Origin: Muriiphilus sp048268845
GTDB lineage: Bacteria > Pseudomonadota > Alphaproteobacteria > Rhodobacterales > Rhodobacteraceae
NCBI GenBank assembly: GCA_048268845.1
Contig: JBLWUQ010000004.1
Location: 1 to 64,000, forward strand
Reading direction: 5' to 3'
Length of the DNA stretch: 64,000 bases
Within the stretch, counting starts at the first letter, position 1, and each line of letters begins with the position of its first letter. The translations under genes were made by a program, and so were the position numbers. The notes under the pieces were generated by a model that was not told the origin of the DNA, ran no database searches, and worked only from the letters and a program-made list of their open reading frames with translations. Shown here in pieces: positions 16,384-24,556 of the stretch.

Positions 16384-17325
16384 CTATCCGTTGAGCGCCG
16401 CAGCGGCCGCCGCAACCTCGTCAGGCGTGCCGATGTTGCGCGTCGCGATATCCCGGTCGATCCGCCGGATCATCCCGGTCAGCGCCTTGCCCGCGCCGAT
16501 CTCCCAGATCTCGTTGACGCCGTTCGCGGCCATATGGAGCACGCTTTCGCGCCAGCGCACCGAGCCGGTGACCTGTTCGACCAGCAGCGAGCGGATCGTG
16601 GCAGGATCGGACACCGAAGACGCCCGAACATTGGCGACGAGCGGCACCCTGGGGCGCTCGATATTGACGTGGCCCAGCGCCTCGGCCATCGCCTCGGCGG
16701 CGGGCTGCATCAGCGCACAATGGAACGGGGCCGATACCGGCAGCAGCAGCGCGCGTTTGGCGCCGTGGGCCTTTGCGATCTCGACCGCGCGCTCCACCGC
16801 CGCCTTGTGGCCCGACACCACCACCTGCCCCGGATCGTTGTCGTTGGCGGCCTGACAGACCTCGCCCTCTGCGGCCTCCTTGGCCACGGCGGACGCGGCC
16901 TCGAAGTCGAGCCCCAGCAGCGCCGCCATCGCGCCGACGCCCACCGGCACCGCCGCCTGCATCGCGCGGCCACGCAACCTGAGCAACCGCGCGGTGTCGG
17001 CAACCGTCAGCGCCCCGGCAGCCGCCAGCGCGGAATACTCGCCCAGCGAATGCCCCGCGACAAAGGACGCCGCCTCGACGCCCACGCCCTCGACCTCCAG
17101 CGCGCGCATCGCGGCGAGCGAGGTGGCCATCAGCGCTGGCTGGGCGTTCTCGGTCAGGGTCAGCGTGTCCTGCTCACCCTCCCAGATCAGCGCCGACAGC
17201 TTTTCGCCAAGTGCGTCGTCCACCTCGTCGAAGACGGCGCGGGCTTCGGGATAGGCCAGGGCCAGCGCCTGCCCCATGCCGATGGTCTGCGCTCCCTGTC
17301 CTGGAAATACGAATGCGCGGGTCAT
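16384..17325 (-). CDS. fabD: Malonyl-CoA:ACP transacylase
   Basis: 313-aa acyltransferase loading malonyl groups onto ACP. It begins with MTRAFVFPGQGAQ and carries the nucleophile motif GHSLGEYSAL and the later His of the catalytic dyad in SAPFHCALM. Length is normal. The ATG at 17325 is the start that gives the conserved N terminus. It heads the fabD-fabG-acpP set. Confidence 0.96.
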   Translation of the reverse strand: MTRAFVFPGQGAQTIGMGQALALAYPEARAVFDEVDDALGEKLSALIWEGEQDTLTLTENAQPALMATSLAAMRALEVEGVGVEAASFVAGHSLGEYSALAAAGALTVADTARLLRLRGRAMQAAVPVGVGAMAALLGLDFEAASAVAKEAAEGEVCQAANDNDPGQVVVSGHKAAVERAVEIAKAHGAKRALLLPVSAPFHCALMQPAAEAMAEALGHVNIERPRVPLVANVRASSVSDPATIRSLLVEQVTGSVRWRESVLHMAANGVNEIWEIGAGKALTGMIRRIDRDIATRNIGTPDEVAAAAAALNG

Positions 17326-17414
17326 CGCCCCTCCCTTCGGTTCATTTCGCATCGGGATAGCGCGCTGGCAAAGCCTAGGCAATCGCGCGGGGCAAAACCG
17401 GGCAAAAAAGAAAA

Positions 17415-17437
17415 CCGCGCCGCAGGCTGCGGCGCGG
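17415..17437 (-). terminator. Terminator of the 17462-18097 gene
   Basis: A 10-bp perfect stem CCGCGCCGCA/TGCGGCGCGG with GGC loop, followed on the minus strand by TTTTCTTTTTT. It lies 24 nt beyond the stop of the membrane-protein gene and insulates fabD. Confidence 0.9.
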
Positions 17438-17461
17438 TGTTCCGGATCGTGTCAGGGCCGG

Positions 17462-18097
17462 TCAGGCGACGCGGCGAGGCACCACCCGGGGCGCGGGTTG
17501 CTCGACAGGTCGCGCCGGTGCTGCGGGTTCGGCGGCACGTTGCAGATCGCGGATCAACCGGTCACGCAGCCGCTCGAGCTTGTCCTGATTTCCGGTCGCG
17601 ATCTCCAGCGCCTCGCGGCCCTCGCCGACCCGAAGAAACAGCCGTGTGGTGTGGCGCTGCTCCTTCGAGCGCAGCAGGAACACCGACGTGATGTCGGCGA
17701 AGGGCAGCACGCCTTTCTCGCGAAAGCGGCCTTTCAGAGCGCGCGAGCCGAAGCGCACTTCGCCGCGCAAGGTGTCGACCTGGTATTCGCCCGGCGTGCA
17801 GGTGCGCCCGGCCCAGAGGATATAGCCGCCGAGAATGGTGAACATCACCATCGCGCCCAGCTTCATCCCCAGAACTTCGGGGGTCAGCACCGCGTCCGGC
17901 AAAACCCAGAGCCCGGCCGCCGCCATCAGCAGGATCGCCCCGAAGAACCGGCCGCTCGAGGCGACCGCCGACCCGGTGATGCTTCTGGTGGAGGCATCGC
18001 GGATGATGTAGCCCCAGGGCGTCGTATCCACGGCCAACCCGTGCTTGTCCCGCCTTGCGGTCGGGCTGGTGTCGAATTCGGCGGCAGATGCAGACAT
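17462..18097 (-). CDS. Conserved membrane protein of unknown function
   Basis: 211-aa protein. The first 50 residues are hydrophilic, two membrane helices lie near residues 50-70 and 76-95, and a cytoplasmic domain follows with beta-strand character. The pattern LPFADITSVFLLRSKE resembles a PH-like or DUF-type domain behind two helices. The tail is Pro/Ala/Arg-rich (residues 188-211). I do not recognise a named family. It has its own terminator and is divergent from rpsF. No signal peptide or enzyme motif is visible. Confidence 0.7.
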   Translation of the reverse strand: MSASAAEFDTSPTARRDKHGLAVDTTPWGYIIRDASTRSITGSAVASSGRFFGAILLMAAAGLWVLPDAVLTPEVLGMKLGAMVMFTILGGYILWAGRTCTPGEYQVDTLRGEVRFGSRALKGRFREKGVLPFADITSVFLLRSKEQRHTTRLFLRVGEGREALEIATGNQDKLERLRDRLIRDLQRAAEPAAPARPVEQPAPRVVPRRVA

Positions 18098-18227
18098 GGT
18101 GTGGCTCCGACTGACAGTTCCTCTTGTGGTTGTCTCAATGGTTGCTCAATCACTTTGGCGGAAGTTGGGCGAGGGACTGGCGATTTGCGGGCATTGGTGC
18201 CGGCGCCCGCGACGTGGCGCACCGGGC

Positions 18228-18255
18228 TTGCATCGCCGGGGCAGCGGTGTATAAG
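18228..18255 (+). promoter_or_regulatory. Candidate promoter of rpsF-rpsR-rplI
   Basis: TTGCAT (18228-18233), 16 nt, TATAAG (18250-18255). The predicted start near 18262 gives a leader of about 98 nt. Confidence 0.6.
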
Positions 18256-18262
18256 GCCCCGT

Positions 18263-18314
18263 CCTTCCGCGCGTCGATTGAACCGCGTGGCCTCTCGTGG
18301 GTGGGAGCGGAAGG
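18263..18314 (+). promoter_or_regulatory. Candidate ribosomal-protein leader hairpin upstream of rpsF
   Basis: Perfect 8-bp arms CCTTCCGC (18263-18270) and GCGGAAGG (18307-18314) bracket a 36-nt apical region immediately after the predicted start site. S6:S18 is known to bind rpsF leaders in many bacteria. Here only the stem is shown, and the binding motif itself is an inference. Confidence 0.4.
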
Positions 18315-18359
18315 CATCGCCCGCCCTTTGAAGCGCGCCTTGAAAGAACTGGAGATGAC

Positions 18360-18734
18360 ATGCCGCTTTACGAGCATGTGATGATTGCGCGTCAGGACTT
18401 GTCCAACACGCAAGCCGAAGGCCTCATCGAACATTTCGGCACCGTCCTTACGGACAACGGCGGCAAGGTCGTCGATACCGAATACTGGGGCGTCAAGACG
18501 ATGGCCTACAAGATCAACAAGAACCGCAAGGGCCATTATGCCTTCCTGCGCACCGACGCACCGGCGCCGGCCGTGCAGGAGATGGAGCGCCTGATGCGCC
18601 TGCATGACGACGTGATGCGCGTTCTGACCATCAAGGTCGACAGCCACGAGGAAGGCCCGTCCGCCCAGATGCAGAAACGCGAAGAACGCGGCGATCGTGG
18701 TGATCGCGGCGATCGCCGCAGTCGTGACCGGTAA
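18360..18734 (+). CDS. rpsF: 30S ribosomal protein S6
   Basis: 124-aa small-subunit protein that pairs with S18 on the 16S rRNA platform. The N terminus MPLYEHVMIARQDLS is typical. The C-terminal tail carries a repeated Gly-Asp-Arg pattern (RGDRGDRGDRR), a low-complexity extension seen in alphaproteobacterial S6. The ATG at 18360 has GGAG upstream; the frame from 18297 would extend into the leader. Confidence 0.96.
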   Translation: MPLYEHVMIARQDLSNTQAEGLIEHFGTVLTDNGGKVVDTEYWGVKTMAYKINKNRKGHYAFLRTDAPAPAVQEMERLMRLHDDVMRVLTIKVDSHEEGPSAQMQKREERGDRGDRGDRRSRDR

Positions 18735-18752
18735 CAGAGGAAGGATCAGAAC

Positions 18753-18980
18753 ATGGCCGCAAAAACGTTTTTCCGCCGCCGCAAGGTCTGCCCGTTCTCC
18801 GGCGACGATGCGCCGAAGATCGACTACAAGGACACACGGCTCCTGCAACGCTACATTTCCGAGCGCGGCAAGATCGTGCCGTCGCGCATCACCGCGGTGT
18901 CGGCAAAGAAGCAGCGTGAACTGGCCCGTGCGATCAAGCGCGCCCGCTTCCTCGCCCTTCTGCCCTATGCCGTGAAGTAA
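18753..18980 (+). CDS. rpsR: 30S ribosomal protein S18
   Basis: 75-aa protein, normal length, with the conserved FRRRKVCPFSG start and KIVPSRITAVSAKKQR core. Located 18 nt after rpsF with AGGAAGGA in the gap, so it belongs to the same operon. Confidence 0.98.
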   Translation: MAAKTFFRRRKVCPFSGDDAPKIDYKDTRLLQRYISERGKIVPSRITAVSAKKQRELARAIKRARFLALLPYAVK

Positions 18981-18991
18981 GGAGACAGATC

Positions 18992-19603
18992 ATGCAAGTC
19001 ATCCTGCTCGAACGCGTGGCCAAGCTTGGCCAGATGGGCGAAGTCGTCGACGTCAAGTCCGGCTACGCCCGCAACTACCTCTTGCCGCAGGGCAAGGCGC
19101 TGACCGCCTCGCAGGCGAACATCGCCCAATTCGAGACCCAGAAGGCGCAGCTCGAGGCCCGCAACCTCGACAGCAAGAAAGAGGCCGAGGCGCTGGCCGC
19201 GAAACTCGACGGGCAGCACTTCGTCGTGATCCGCGCCGCGTCCGATGGCGGCAACCTCTACGGCTCCGTCACCACCCGTGACGTGGCAATGGTCGCGACC
19301 GAAGACGGCTTCTCGATCGACCGCAAGCAGGTGATCATCCGCCTGCCGATCAAGGCGCTGGGGCTGCACGAGGCCGAGGTGCACCTGCACCCCGAGGTCA
19401 TGGCGCTCATCCACCTGAACGTCGCCCGCTCGCCCGAAGAGGCCGAGCTGCAGGCGTCGGGCAAGTCGATCCAGGAGCTTGCCGCCGAGGAAGAGGCCGC
19501 CGCCGACTTCGAGATCGCCGAGCTGTTCGACGACATCGGTGCCGCCACCTCCGAGGACGACGACCTGGCCGAAGCCCTGTCCAGGGACGAGGACGAGGAA
19601 TAG
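18992..19603 (+). CDS. rplI: 50S ribosomal protein L9
   Basis: 203-aa large-subunit protein. The N-terminal RNA-binding domain contains VILLERVAKLGQMGEVVDVK and YARNYLLPQG. The protein is longer than the 149-aa E. coli L9 because of an acidic C-terminal extension (about residues 150-203, rich in Glu, Asp and Ala), a common alphaproteobacterial feature. It ends the operon before a clear terminator. Confidence 0.97.
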   Translation: MQVILLERVAKLGQMGEVVDVKSGYARNYLLPQGKALTASQANIAQFETQKAQLEARNLDSKKEAEALAAKLDGQHFVVIRAASDGGNLYGSVTTRDVAMVATEDGFSIDRKQVIIRLPIKALGLHEAEVHLHPEVMALIHLNVARSPEEAELQASGKSIQELAAEEEAAADFEIAELFDDIGAATSEDDDLAEALSRDEDEE

Positions 19604-19626
19604 GCCCCGGCCGAACCACGATACCG

Positions 19627-19658
19627 AAAGCCGCGCGGGGCATCTCGCGCGGCTTTTT
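19627..19658 (+). terminator. Rho-independent terminator after rplI
   Basis: Stem GCCGCGCG/CGCGCGGC (19630-19637 and 19646-19653), loop GGGCATCT, then TTTTT. Located 24 nt after the rplI stop. Confidence 0.93.
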
Positions 19659-19766
19659 CATTGCCAAAGATGGAAAATCGGCGGCGGATTGCCGAGTGGC
19701 GAACTTGCCGCTTCACAGATCGGTGCAATGAGCGCAGATTGCGGCAGGGACAATGAGGAACGATCC

Positions 19767-20279
19767 ATGACAGCTTACTGGCGCGCCGCCTTCGCCGTGC
19801 TTGCGATTGCCGGGGTTTCCGCCTGCTCGCAAGCGAAAACCACCTTCGGCACCATGGGCGATCTGACGCCCGGAGCCACCCGGACGGCGCTTCAGCCCGG
19901 CGAGCCTGCGCTCTATCCGAATGAAACCCCGGAACTGCGTCTGCTGATCAACAAATGGGCCGATCATTACGGCGTGCCGCGTGACCTGGTGCATCGTCAG
20001 ATCGTGCGGGAATCAAGCCACCGCCCCGGCGCGCGCAACGGGCCCTATTACGGGCTGATGCAGATCCTGCCGCAGACCGCGGGCACGATGGGTTATCGCG
20101 GCGCACCCGAAGGCTTGCTCGACGCCGATACCAACCTGCAATACGCGGTGAAATACCTGCGCGGCGCCTGGCTGGTCTCGGGCGGCAACCGTGACAGCGC
20201 GGTGTCGTGGTATGCGCGCGGCTATTACTATGAGGCCAAGCGGCTTGGCCTGCTCGAGGAAACCGGCCTCAGAACCTAA
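19767..20279 (+). CDS. Lytic transglycosylase SLT-domain lipoprotein
   Basis: 170-aa exported protein. The N-terminal lipobox (GVSAC, Cys near residue 19) predicts outer- or inner-membrane anchoring. The SLT domain (residues 50-165) has the catalytic Glu in VRESSHRPGARN, then YYGLMQILPQTAG and AVKYLRGAW. These enzymes cleave peptidoglycan and leave 1,6-anhydroMurNAc ends, the substrate of AnmK, which is encoded 0.4 kb away on the opposite strand. GAGGA lies 7 nt before the ATG. Its stop overlaps that of the convergent GNAT gene. Confidence 0.86.
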   Translation: MTAYWRAAFAVLAIAGVSACSQAKTTFGTMGDLTPGATRTALQPGEPALYPNETPELRLLINKWADHYGVPRDLVHRQIVRESSHRPGARNGPYYGLMQILPQTAGTMGYRGAPEGLLDADTNLQYAVKYLRGAWLVSGGNRDSAVSWYARGYYYEAKRLGLLEETGLRT

Positions 20280-20692
20280 CCCCAGCGTTTCGACAGGAAC
20301 CAGCGCGAGCGTCCGGCGACGAAGTCCGGGATCTCGCCGAAGACCACGTAGCCCTGACGCTCATAGGTCCGCCGCGCGACCGGGTTGAAGCAGTCGATAT
20401 TCGCGCCCTTGCAGCCACGCGCCCGCGCCTCGGCCTCGGCCCGCTCCAGCATCGCGCCCGCCAGCCCTTCGCCGCGCCGCGCCTCATCGACCCAGAGCCA
20501 CTGGACATAGAGCCATCCCCAGGACGTGCTGCCCGACAACCCAGCGACCAGCACGCCGTCCTCCTCGGCGATCACCGCCAGCGCGCGGCGCTCCGACGGC
20601 CCGACATCGGCAGCATTGAACGCGGCAAGCGCCTGGCCGATGGCCTCGACCTCGGCATCGGGCGTGTCGGTGATGCGAAAGGTCGGGCTCAT
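20276..20692 (-). CDS. GNAT-family N-acetyltransferase
   Basis: 138-aa acetyl-CoA-dependent acetyltransferase. The central WLYVQWLWVDEARRGEGLAG supplies the strand and Q/R-x-x-G-x-G/A loop that binds CoA, and the C-terminal region has NPVARRTYERQGYVVFG. Substrate unknown. Its ATG overlaps the anmK stop as ATGA, so it is translated with the cell-wall recycling genes. This makes an amino-sugar or peptide substrate conceivable but unproven. Confidence 0.85.
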   Translation of the reverse strand: MSPTFRITDTPDAEVEAIGQALAAFNAADVGPSERRALAVIAEEDGVLVAGLSGSTSWGWLYVQWLWVDEARRGEGLAGAMLERAEAEARARGCKGANIDCFNPVARRTYERQGYVVFGEIPDFVAGRSRWFLSKRWG

Positions 20693-21819
20693 GCCCCGGC
20701 CCCGGCACGCGCGATGCGTCCGCCGGTCATCGGCGCGGGCACGCCGGTGGTGGTCGGGAAGCTCAGGGGCAGCCCGCGAAGGCTGCGCACGGCGAGAAAG
20801 CCGAAACACTCCGCCTCGATCGCGTCACCGCGCCAGCCGACGGCCTCCGCCGGCACCGCCTCGATGCCGGCGCGCTGGTTCAGCGCCGCCATCAGCGCCG
20901 GATTGCGCCGCCCGCCGCCGCAGACGATCAGCCGGGTCGGGCGCTCCGGCAAGAGGTCGAGCGCCTTGCCCACCGCCGCCGCCGAAAACGCCGTCAGCGT
21001 CGCCGCACCGTCCGCGTCCGACAAGCCCTCGACCCAATCGAAACCGAAATCGAACCGGTCGAGCGATTTCGGATATGGCTGCGCCAGGTAGGGATGGTCG
21101 AGCCGCCGCGCCAGCCGCGCCTCGTCGACCTTGCCCCTCAGCGCCAAAGCTCCGTCGCGGTCCATCGCGCCCAGCCCGCGCGACTTGATGAAATCGTTGA
21201 TCGGCGCATTGGCAGGACCGGTGTCGAAGGCGACGATCTGTCCTTCGGCCCTGCACCAGGTGACGTTGGCGACACCGCCAAGGTTCAGAACCGCCGTGCC
21301 CTTTGGTGCTTCAATCCCGGCCAGCAAGGCCGCGTGATAGCCCGCCGACAGGGGTGCCCCCTGCCCGCCCGCCGCCATGTCGGCCGAGCGGAAATCATAA
21401 ACGACATCGACCCCCAGGGTGGCCGCCATCAAGGCACCGTCGCCCAATTGCCGCGTCGCCCCGATCCGCTTCGCCGTTGGCGCGCGGTGCAAAACGGTCT
21501 GGCCGTGAAACCCCACCGCCGCGATCTCGCTTATCTTCATGCCCGCGCCCTCGACCACGCCGCGCACCGCCTCCGACTGCGCCAGCGTCAGCGCGCGTTC
21601 GGCTTTGGCGAAGATCGCCGGATCGTCGCCCGCGAAGCCCCAGGCCAATGCCTGTTTCAACGTCTCCTCCAGCATCGCGTTGATTTCGTCTGGATAGGCG
21701 ACAAGCTCGTAGGGGCCGAACTCCTCGATCCGCTCGCCATCGGTTCTGACCATCGCAACATCGATATGGCCATCAAGCACGGTGCCGGTCATCAGACCGA
21801 CCGACCAGATTGGGTCCAT
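20689..21819 (-). CDS. anmK: Anhydro-N-acetylmuramic acid kinase
   Basis: 376-aa ASKHA kinase converting 1,6-anhydroMurNAc and ATP to MurNAc-6-phosphate. The phosphate-binding loop GLMTGTVLDGHIDVA near the N terminus is the AnmK version of GxMSGTSxDGxD. NLGGVANVT and the substrate and base region FDTGPANAPIND follow. Length matches the family. The ATG at 21819 has AAGGA 8 nt upstream. It lies downstream of the hydrolase and transporter genes and overlaps the GNAT gene. Confidence 0.94.
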   Translation of the reverse strand: MDPIWSVGLMTGTVLDGHIDVAMVRTDGERIEEFGPYELVAYPDEINAMLEETLKQALAWGFAGDDPAIFAKAERALTLAQSEAVRGVVEGAGMKISEIAAVGFHGQTVLHRAPTAKRIGATRQLGDGALMAATLGVDVVYDFRSADMAAGGQGAPLSAGYHAALLAGIEAPKGTAVLNLGGVANVTWCRAEGQIVAFDTGPANAPINDFIKSRGLGAMDRDGALALRGKVDEARLARRLDHPYLAQPYPKSLDRFDFGFDWVEGLSDADGAATLTAFSAAAVGKALDLLPERPTRLIVCGGGRRNPALMAALNQRAGIEAVPAEAVGWRGDAIEAECFGFLAVRSLRGLPLSFPTTTGVPAPMTGGRIARAGAGA

Positions 21820-21823
21820 GGGA

Positions 21824-22822
21824 CTAGTCCTTTCCACAAAGCGCGCGCCCGACCGAGGGGCGCAGATCAGCGATGCCGCTGTCGGAATGGCGGCTGGGGT
21901 GAACGCGGTTGGTCAGGAGCGTCCAGGCTTGCCCCGCCGCAAAGTCGATCCACAGCCCGGTGCCGGTAAAGCCGGTGTGGCCGATGGTTTCGGGCGAACA
22001 GGCATCGCCGCCGGACCAGCCGGGATGGGGCAATTCCCAGCCATGCGCGCGGGTCTGCGACAACGGCCTGCGCAACAGGCGGGTGTGCGCCGCGCCCGCC
22101 GCATCCTGTCGCAACAGCCCGGCGGCGAAATCGAGCACCGCACCCGCCGTGCCGAACAACCCGGCATGACCGGAGCCTTGCAGCGCGAAACAGTTCTCGT
22201 CATGCACCTCGCCACAGATCACCCGCCCGCGCCAGGTGCAATTCTCGGTCGCGGCGGTCTGTGCGCGCGGCGGCGCAAAGCTGAACCCCGGCGCGGGCTC
22301 CATCGCGCGAATCCCGCAGCCCTCGATCCGCTCCAGCGCGATGCCCAGCAGGATGAAGTTGATGTCGGAATAGACCGGCGGGCCACGCCGCCATTCGCGT
22401 TGCAACACGAAGGCGCGCAGCCGGGCCGGGTCGTCGCCGTAGGCATAGAGCGGCTCGACCGCCGGAAACGCAGTCTGGTGTCCAAGGCAGTCGCGCGCCG
22501 TCACCTGCCGCTCCCACGCGTTCATGTCGTATTGCCGCAGATCGGGCAGGATCTTCGACAGCGGCGCGTCAAGGTCGATCCGCCCGGCGGCGGCATGGGC
22601 CAGGATTCGCTCGGTGGTGAAGATCACCTTGGTCAGCGAGGCCAGATCGAACCAGGTGTCGTCCTGCATGTCCCGCGCCTCGGGCACGATCTGCGCCTGA
22701 CCGATGCTGCGCACCTGCCGCGCGCCATCCGCCGTGACCGCGCCCAGCACGCCGCCCGGAATGCGCCCCGCCGCGACCGACCCGGCCAGATGCGAAAATG
22801 CCGCCTCGAACCGCGCCTGCAT
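21824..22822 (-). CDS. Beta-lactamase-fold serine hydrolase, candidate muropeptide amidase
   Basis: 332-aa serine hydrolase of the class C beta-lactamase/PBP4 fold. SxxK is S62-L-T-K65, the second motif is Y151-S-D and the third is HTG in IGHTGFTG. There is no signal peptide, so it should act in the cytoplasm. In Bacillus subtilis the MurNAc operon contains AmiE, a hydrolase of the same fold that removes the peptide from MurNAc. By analogy this protein may cleave imported muropeptides before AnmK acts. That function is an inference from context. It begins 3 nt after the ABC ATPase stop. Confidence 0.78.
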   Translation of the reverse strand: MQARFEAAFSHLAGSVAAGRIPGGVLGAVTADGARQVRSIGQAQIVPEARDMQDDTWFDLASLTKVIFTTERILAHAAAGRIDLDAPLSKILPDLRQYDMNAWERQVTARDCLGHQTAFPAVEPLYAYGDDPARLRAFVLQREWRRGPPVYSDINFILLGIALERIEGCGIRAMEPAPGFSFAPPRAQTAATENCTWRGRVICGEVHDENCFALQGSGHAGLFGTAGAVLDFAAGLLRQDAAGAAHTRLLRRPLSQTRAHGWELPHPGWSGGDACSPETIGHTGFTGTGLWIDFAAGQAWTLLTNRVHPSRHSDSGIADLRPSVGRALCGKD

Positions 22823-22825
22823 CGC

Positions 22826-24556
22826 TCAGCCCTCGGCCCGGAACTGGTGGTCGTCGCCGGCACTTGCCCAGGGCACCGTGGCCGGCTCCCACCCCATCGG
22901 GCGCACCAGCGAGGGGATCACGCTGGTGTCGATGGTGAAATTCGAATGCCGCCGCTCAAGGCTCGGCACTGCCGTGATGAGCTGCCTTGTATAGCTGTGG
23001 CGCGGGTTGGCCAGCACCTCTGCGGTCGGGCCGATCTCGACGATTTGCCCGGCAAAGACCACCGCGATCCGGTGCGCGATGCGCTCGACCACCGCCATGT
23101 CGTGCGTCACGAACAGATAGGCGAGGTGGAATTCCTTTTGCAGATCGACCAGCAGGTCGAGCACCCGCGCCTGCACCGAGACATCCAGCGCCGAAACCGC
23201 CTCGTCCAGCACCAGCACGGAGGGGTTCAGCATCAGCGCGCGCGCAATGCACAAGCGCTGACGCTGGCCGCCGGAAAACTCGTGCGGATAGCGCGCAAGG
23301 CTGTCGGCGGGCAACTCGACCCGCTCCAGCAGCCCGGCCATGCGCGCCCGCGCCGCGGCGTCGATCCGCCGCCCTACGGCGATATATGGTTCGGCCAATA
23401 TCTGCTCGACCGTCAGGCGCGGGTTCAGCGAGGCGTTGGGGTTCTGGAACACCATCTGCACCGGCCGCCCGGCCTCGCCCGCGTCGCCGGTCTCGATCCG
23501 GCCCCGCGCCGGGGTTTCCAGCCCCAGAATCGCCCGCGCGGTGGTCGATTTGCCCGAGCCGCTTTCGCCGACGATCCCCAGCGTCTCGCCGCGCATCAGA
23601 TCGAAGGTGATGCCCTCGACCGCATGAACATTGCCGCTTTGCCGCCGCAGGAAGCCCGAACGCACCGGGAAACGCACGCTCAGCCCCTCGACGTCCAGCG
23701 CCATCTTTGCGTCGCCACCTCGCACCACGTCGCGCCGCGCCGACTTGCCGCCCGCGAAATGCGGCACCGCTTCCAGCAGATGCCGCGTATAGGGATGCTG
23801 CGGCGCGTCGAGTACGTCATCGAGCCTGCCCTGTTCCACGATCAGACCCTCCTGCATCACCATCACCCGGTCGGCGATGCCCGCGACAAGGCCGATATCA
23901 TGGGTGATGAAGATCATGCCGGTGTCGGTCTCGCGCTTCAACTCGGCCAGCAGCGCCAGGATCTGCGCCTGGATGGTGACGTCGAGCGCGGTCGTCGGTT
24001 CGTCCGCGATCAAGAGGCGCGGGTTCGATGCCAGCGCCATCGCGATCATCACCCGTTGCAGCATGCCGCCCGACAACTGGTGCGGCGCATAGGTCAGGCG
24101 GCGCGCGGCGTCGGGGATGCGCACCCGGTCAAGCGCCTCGATCGCCGCGATGCGCGCATCGGCGCGGCTCATGCCGTGTTGCAGGCGGAACACTTCCTCG
24201 ATCTGGGTGCCCACGGTCAGGACCGGGTTGAGCGAGGTCATCGGCTCCTGAAAGATCATCCCGATCTGGCGGCCCCGGATGGTTTCGAGCATGTCTTCCT
24301 CGGCGCGCGCCAGGTCCATAACGCTGCCGTCGCTGGCGGCAAACTCGATGGTGCCGCCGACGATCTTGCCGCCGCCGAAATCGACCAGCCGGTTGATCGC
24401 CATCGCGGTCACGGACTTGCCCGAGCCGCTTTCACCCACAATCGCCAGCGTCTCGCCGGGGGCCAGATCGAAGCTGACGCCGTGGATGACCTGATTGTCC
24501 TCGGGATGCGCGCCGAAGCCGACGCGAAGGTCACGCACGGACAGAAGTTTCGTCAT
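22826..24556 (-). CDS. Peptide-type ABC transporter, fused double ATPase (DppD-DppF-like)
   Basis: 576-aa protein with two complete ATP-binding cassettes. The Walker A motifs are GESGSGKS at 41-48 and 330-337. The first signature is LSGGM (161-165) with Walker B LLIADEPTTALD, and the second is FSGGQRQRL with LVLDEAVSALD. This is the fused form of the oligopeptide-permease ATPases, as in YejF and GsiA. It should energise the two permeases encoded just upstream. The ATG at 24556 overlaps the permease stop by 4 nt; the longer frame from 24667 starts inside that gene. Confidence 0.94.
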   Translation of the reverse strand: MTKLLSVRDLRVGFGAHPEDNQVIHGVSFDLAPGETLAIVGESGSGKSVTAMAINRLVDFGGGKIVGGTIEFAASDGSVMDLARAEEDMLETIRGRQIGMIFQEPMTSLNPVLTVGTQIEEVFRLQHGMSRADARIAAIEALDRVRIPDAARRLTYAPHQLSGGMLQRVMIAMALASNPRLLIADEPTTALDVTIQAQILALLAELKRETDTGMIFITHDIGLVAGIADRVMVMQEGLIVEQGRLDDVLDAPQHPYTRHLLEAVPHFAGGKSARRDVVRGGDAKMALDVEGLSVRFPVRSGFLRRQSGNVHAVEGITFDLMRGETLGIVGESGSGKSTTARAILGLETPARGRIETGDAGEAGRPVQMVFQNPNASLNPRLTVEQILAEPYIAVGRRIDAAARARMAGLLERVELPADSLARYPHEFSGGQRQRLCIARALMLNPSVLVLDEAVSALDVSVQARVLDLLVDLQKEFHLAYLFVTHDMAVVERIAHRIAVVFAGQIVEIGPTAEVLANPRHSYTRQLITAVPSLERRHSNFTIDTSVIPSLVRPMGWEPATVPWASAGDDHQFRAEG

